From the NCBI GenBank assembly GCA_021789795.1, contig JAJYJA010000030.1:1-18607 (forward strand): a stretch of 18,607 nucleotides of DNA. The letters run 5' to 3'. Below the pieces are notes generated by a model, which saw nothing but the letters and a program-made list of their open reading frames with translations, did no database searches and had not been told where the DNA came from. A program made the translations under genes and the position numbers. Position 1 is the first letter of the stretch, and each line of letters begins with the position of its first letter. Shown piece after piece: positions 15,410-18,607 of this stretch. The DNA is from Deltaproteobacteria bacterium. Lineage in GTDB: Bacteria > Desulfobacterota > Desulfobulbia > Desulfobulbales > VMSU01.

Positions 15410-15433
15410 CCCGACCCCACAACAACGCTTGAG

Positions 15434-15461
15434 TTGTCCGAACAATTCGATTTAATATAAA
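15434..15461 (+). promoter_or_regulatory. Candidate promoter of the cdaA operon
   Basis: TTGTCC (15434-15439) and TATAAA (15456-15461) are 16 nt apart in an AT-rich patch, matching consensus 4/6 and 5/6. Transcription would start near 15468, about 80 nt before cdaA. TTGT-CCGA-ACAA (15434-15445) is a short palindrome over the -35 that could be an operator. The remaining 85 nt before cdaA show nothing further. Confidence 0.45.
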
Positions 15462-15547
15462 TAACCATCCCGGTTGACCAGACCAGGGATCGTTGCGGGC
15501 CTCTCGCTCCCGCCCCGTCGCTTCCCAAACCCCACGGCGTCACCATA

Positions 15548-16351
15548 ATGCTTGAGACCCTGCACTCGCTGCGCTGGCAAGACATAACCGACATCCTGCT
15601 CGTGGCTTTCATCATCTACCGGGCCATCTTAATGATCCGGGGCACCCGGGCGGTGCAGATGCTGGCCGGAATCGGGGTCCTGACCGTGGTCTATTTCGGG
15701 GCCAAGGAACTGGAGCTGATGACCCTGTACTGGCTGCTCGGCACCCTGCTCAACTCCATCTTCCTGATCATCGTCATCGTCTTTCAGCGCGACATCCGCA
15801 AGGCCCTGGTGCAGGTGGGCCAGGCCTCGCCATTCACCAAGCCGGTGGAGGACAAGGAATCCGATCTTCACGAGGTGGTGACCGCGGCCCGTCAGCTCGC
15901 CCAGCGCAAGATCGGGGCCTTGATCATCCTGGAGCGAGAGACCGGGCTCAAGGACTACCTCGACTCCGGCCAGGCAATCGACGCCAAGCTGAGCAGCGGC
16001 CTGTTGATCAGCATCTTCATGCCCGGCTCGCCCCTGCACGACGGCGGGGCGGTGGTGGGGGCGGGCCGCATCCACTCCGCCCGCTGCGTCCTGCCGCTGA
16101 CCAAGAGCCCCTACATCTCCAAGCACCTCGGCACCCGCCACCGGGCCGCCATCGGCCTCTCCGAGGAGACCGACGCGGTGGTGGTGGTGGTCTCGGAGGA
16201 GACGCGCCAGATCTCGCTGGCCCAGCACGGGGCCATCACCACCAACCTCTCGGAGGGCGAGCTGCGCAACCGGCTGCGGGAGATCCTGGTCACCAAGAAG
16301 GACAAGCCGGCCTCGCTCTCGACGCTGAAAAGCTGGTTAAATCGCCCATGA
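15548..16351 (+). CDS. cdaA: Diadenylate cyclase CdaA
   Basis: CdaA makes the second messenger c-di-AMP from two ATP. The 267-residue protein has three N-terminal membrane helices (about 12-30, 36-52, 60-80) and a DAC domain. Catalytic motifs are DGG at 165-167 (in PLHDGGAVV), GTRHRA at 195-200 and SEE at 216-218. This is the membrane-bound CdaA class, not DisA or CdaS. The ATG has no strong ribosome binding site. The last codons overlap ybbR by 4 nt, and glmM follows, the same order as cdaA-cdaR-glmM in Firmicutes. In those bacteria YbbR/CdaR and GlmM modulate the cyclase, tying c-di-AMP to wall synthesis and osmotic balance. The setting here suggests the same, but that is inferred. Confidence 0.96.
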   Translation: MLETLHSLRWQDITDILLVAFIIYRAILMIRGTRAVQMLAGIGVLTVVYFGAKELELMTLYWLLGTLLNSIFLIIVIVFQRDIRKALVQVGQASPFTKPVEDKESDLHEVVTAARQLAQRKIGALIILERETGLKDYLDSGQAIDAKLSSGLLISIFMPGSPLHDGGAVVGAGRIHSARCVLPLTKSPYISKHLGTRHRAAIGLSEETDAVVVVVSEETRQISLAQHGAITTNLSEGELRNRLREILVTKKDKPASLSTLKSWLNRP

Positions 16352-17322
16352 TCCCCTCGCCGCCCAAACTCTCCTGGTCCAAGGACTGGTTCATCAAGCT
16401 GATCTCGCTTCTGTTCGCCGTCTTCCTGTGGTATTTCGTGTCCAGCGAGGACCAGGTGGACATGAACGTCCAGGTGCCGGTGGAGATCGTCAACCTACCC
16501 CGCGACCTGGTGATCTCCAACCAGTACAAGAGCTCCCTGGACGTGACGATCAGCGGCCCGCGGGGCCTGATCCGCAAGGTCTCCCAGGGGGTGAGCCGCT
16601 CCATCGACCTCTCCAAGGCCACCCCCGGCACCACGGTGGTCGCCAACGACCTCGACTCCATATCGGTGCCCAGGGGGATCAGCATCCTGCGGATCAACCC
16701 CACCCACATCACCCTGCGCCTCGACCGGCTGATCAAGAAGGAGCTGGCCATCAAGCCGATCACCCACGGCAAACCGCCGGACGACCTGGAGCTGGGCGCC
16801 ATCACCATGAAGCCCGAGATGATCGAGGTCTCCGGGCCCCAGAGCGTCCTGGCCCGGGAGCAGAACCTCCAGACCGAGCCCATCGACATCTCGGGACTAA
16901 AGGCCTCGACCACCAAGCAGACCTCCCTGGCCCTGAGCCCGGAGCTGGCCGATCTGATCGGCGACCCGGTGGTGTCGGCCCAGGTCGCGATCAAGGACAA
17001 GCTGACCGACCGTGACCTAGGAAAGATCGACATCGCCCCCGTCGGCCTGGCGCTCAATCAGACCGTCAAGATAACCCCTGGAAAGTTGGAGGTGAAGACC
17101 TTGATGCCCACGGTCATGGCCCGCAAGCCCAACAAGGAGCTGAAAGGGCTCTTCACCGCCAACGTCAACCTGGAAGGCCTCTCCCCCGGCAGCCACGAGG
17201 TCAAGCCCACCGTCACCGTCAAGCCCTCCGACCCCCTGCCGCCAGGGGTGACCGCCCAACAGGTGAACGAGGTGAGCGTCCAGCAGATCAGCCCGGAAAC
17301 CGTGACCGTGGAAATCAAGTAA
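16348..17322 (+). CDS. ybbR: YbbR/CdaR-like domain protein, CdaA partner
   Basis: A 324-residue protein with a single N-terminal membrane anchor (about residues 13-31, WFIKLISLLFAVFLWYFVS) followed by an extracytoplasmic part made of YbbR-type repeats. These are beta-rich units with recurring V-P-V-E-I, D-V-T-I-S-G-P and P-E-M-I-E-V-S-G-P strand patterns. About three units fit the length. YbbR (CdaR) proteins bind and regulate CdaA at the membrane. The start overlaps the cdaA stop (ATGA), so the two are probably made together. The protein has no catalytic motif. The C-terminus ends in a final strand (ETVTVEIK) 12 nt before glmM. Confidence 0.9.
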   Translation: MIPSPPKLSWSKDWFIKLISLLFAVFLWYFVSSEDQVDMNVQVPVEIVNLPRDLVISNQYKSSLDVTISGPRGLIRKVSQGVSRSIDLSKATPGTTVVANDLDSISVPRGISILRINPTHITLRLDRLIKKELAIKPITHGKPPDDLELGAITMKPEMIEVSGPQSVLAREQNLQTEPIDISGLKASTTKQTSLALSPELADLIGDPVVSAQVAIKDKLTDRDLGKIDIAPVGLALNQTVKITPGKLEVKTLMPTVMARKPNKELKGLFTANVNLEGLSPGSHEVKPTVTVKPSDPLPPGVTAQQVNEVSVQQISPETVTVEIK

Positions 17323-17334
17323 AAGGAACAGCAA

Positions 17335-18607
17335 ATGCGACGACTATTCGGCACCGACGGGGTGCGCGGCACCGCCAACATCTACCCCATGACCACCGAG
17401 ATCGCCATGCAGATTGGCCGGGGCATCGCCTTCCTGGTCAAGGACAAGAAGCACGGCCACCGGATCGTGATCGGCAAGGACACCCGCATCTCGGGCTACA
17501 TGATCGAAAACGCCCTGGCGGCGGGCATCTGCTCCATGGGGGTAGACGTGCTGCTGGTGGGGCCGCTGCCCACCCCTGGCATCGCCTTCATCACCAGCTC
17601 GATGCGGGCCGACGCCGGGGTGGTGATCTCCGCCTCCCACAACCCCTTCCAGGACAACGGCATCAAGATCTTCTCCCGGGACGGCTTCAAGCTGCCCGAC
17701 GAACTGGAGGCCGACATCGAGGACCTGATCTTCTCCCAGAAGATGGCGGCCCTGCGTCCGGTGGCCGAGGATATCGGCAAGGCGCACCGGATCGACGACG
17801 CCCGGGGCCGCTACATCGTTTACCTGAAAAATACCTTCCCCCAAAAGTACACCCTGGACAACTTCCACCTGGTGCTCGACTGCGCCCACGGCGCCACTTA
17901 CGGGGTGGCGCCCCACGTCTTCGAGGAGCTGGGGGCCAAGGTGACCGCCATCGGGGTGGCCCCGGACGGCAAGAACATCAACCACCAGTGCGGGGCCCTG
18001 CACCCGGAGGTGATCGCGGCCAAGGTCAGGGAGCTAGGGGCCGACATCGGCCTCGCCCTGGACGGCGACGGCGACCGCTTGATCGTGGTGGATGAACGGG
18101 GCGAGATCGTGGATGGCGACCACATCATGGCCATCTGCGCCGCCGAGCTTATGTCCCGCAAGAAGCTGCGCAAGAAGACCCTGGTGGCCACGGTGATGAG
18201 CAACCTGGGCCTGGAGGTGGCGATGGGCCGCCTGGGCGGACGGCTCATCCGCACCAAGGTCGGCGACCGCTACGTGGTGGAGGAGATGCGCTCCGGACGC
18301 TACAACTTCGGCGGCGAGCAGTCGGGGCATTTGATCTTCCTCGACCACGCCACCACCGGCGACGGCACCCTGGCCGCCCTGCAACTGATGGCCATCATGC
18401 TCAAACAGAACCAGCCGGTGTCCAAGCTGGCCGAGATCATGGAGGCCTTCCCCCAGGTGCTGAAGAACGTCCGCACCAGCCGCCGTCTCGAACTGGAGGC
18501 CCTGCCCGAGTTCCAGAAGGCCTGCCGCCAGATGGAAAAAAAGCTGGGCGCCGACGGCCGCATCCTGGTGCGGCTCTCCGGCACCGAGCCCCTGGTGCGG
18601 GTGATGA
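17335..18607 (+). CDS. glmM: Phosphoglucosamine mutase (GlmM), C-terminus cut by window edge
   Basis: GlmM interconverts glucosamine-6-phosphate and glucosamine-1-phosphate, feeding UDP-GlcNAc for peptidoglycan and lipopolysaccharide. It starts MRRLFGTDGVRG with AAGGA 7 nt upstream. The active-site serine is Ser101 in ISASHNP. The metal loop DGDGDR, the sugar-binding GGEQSGH and the phosphate-binding RLSGTEPLVRVM are all visible. About 424 codons are present and the family is about 450 residues, so only some 25 are lost at the edge. It lies 12 nt after ybbR in the cdaA operon. Confidence 0.97.
   Translation, partial: MRRLFGTDGVRGTANIYPMTTEIAMQIGRGIAFLVKDKKHGHRIVIGKDTRISGYMIENALAAGICSMGVDVLLVGPLPTPGIAFITSSMRADAGVVISASHNPFQDNGIKIFSRDGFKLPDELEADIEDLIFSQKMAALRPVAEDIGKAHRIDDARGRYIVYLKNTFPQKYTLDNFHLVLDCAHGATYGVAPHVFEELGAKVTAIGVAPDGKNINHQCGALHPEVIAAKVRELGADIGLALDGDGDRLIVVDERGEIVDGDHIMAICAAELMSRKKLRKKTLVATVMSNLGLEVAMGRLGGRLIRTKVGDRYVVEEMRSGRYNFGGEQSGHLIFLDHATTGDGTLAALQLMAIMLKQNQPVSKLAEIMEAFPQVLKNVRTSRRLELEALPEFQKACRQMEKKLGADGRILVRLSGTEPLVRVM

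Noticed and set aside
15256..15615. 119-codon minus-strand open frame across the rpsT-cdaA gap
   Set aside because: It overlaps the cdaA start and the rpsT promoter, has no family resemblance, and the plus-strand cdaA is clearly the real gene.

Overview
The window is GC-rich, densely coded bacterial DNA with mostly housekeeping genes. The gene families and their arrangement fit a Gram-negative sulfate-reducer-type deltaproteobacterium (Desulfobacterota). The pointers are HDOD and HD-GYP signalling proteins, a MinD/FlhG-like ATPase with a MerR-like N-terminus, an ExeA-type ATPase, and a cdaA-ybbR-glmM operon. The phylum call is inference; no rRNA is present to confirm it.

Layout: positions 1 to about 15,145 are read entirely on the minus strand, and 15,548 to the end on the plus strand. 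In minus-strand transcription order, rpsT (ribosomal protein S20, TTG start, strong promoter) comes first. A leader of about 180 nt follows, ending in an intrinsic terminator 15 nt before trpE. Next is a tightly overlapped trpE-G-D-C-F operon. After trpF comes a 250-nt, AT-richer gap. It holds a cluster of GGGGTCAGGTCTTG-type repeats in both orientations and a candidate promoter for the next gene string: a small unknown protein, thiL, a hybrid HDOD/GAF/histidine kinase/receiver protein, the MerR-MinD/FlhG-like ATPase, the ExeA-like ATPase, uvrB, a DUF374 acyltransferase, a membrane HD-GYP phosphodiesterase, and the first codons of another gene at the left edge.

On the plus strand, cdaA (c-di-AMP synthase), ybbR (its usual partner) and glmM (cell-wall precursor enzyme, cut by the right edge) form an overlapping operon. 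Between the divergent rpsT and cdaA promoters lies a 138-nt stretch that folds on paper into a long closed RNA structure ending near seven T residues. It matches no RNA family I recognise.

How the genes fit together: the trp genes convert chorismate to indole-glycerol phosphate; trpB and trpA are not adjacent. The signalling genes touch two cyclic dinucleotides: c-di-AMP synthesis (cdaA) and c-di-GMP breakdown (HD-GYP). The HDOD-kinase, MinD/FlhG-like and ExeA-like genes are consecutive and may form a polarity or surface-machinery control unit, which is inference only.

Most worth checking: the structured element between rpsT and cdaA, the terminator between rpsT and trpE that looks like a trp attenuator, the repeat cluster after trpF, and the MerR-MinD plus ExeA pair.
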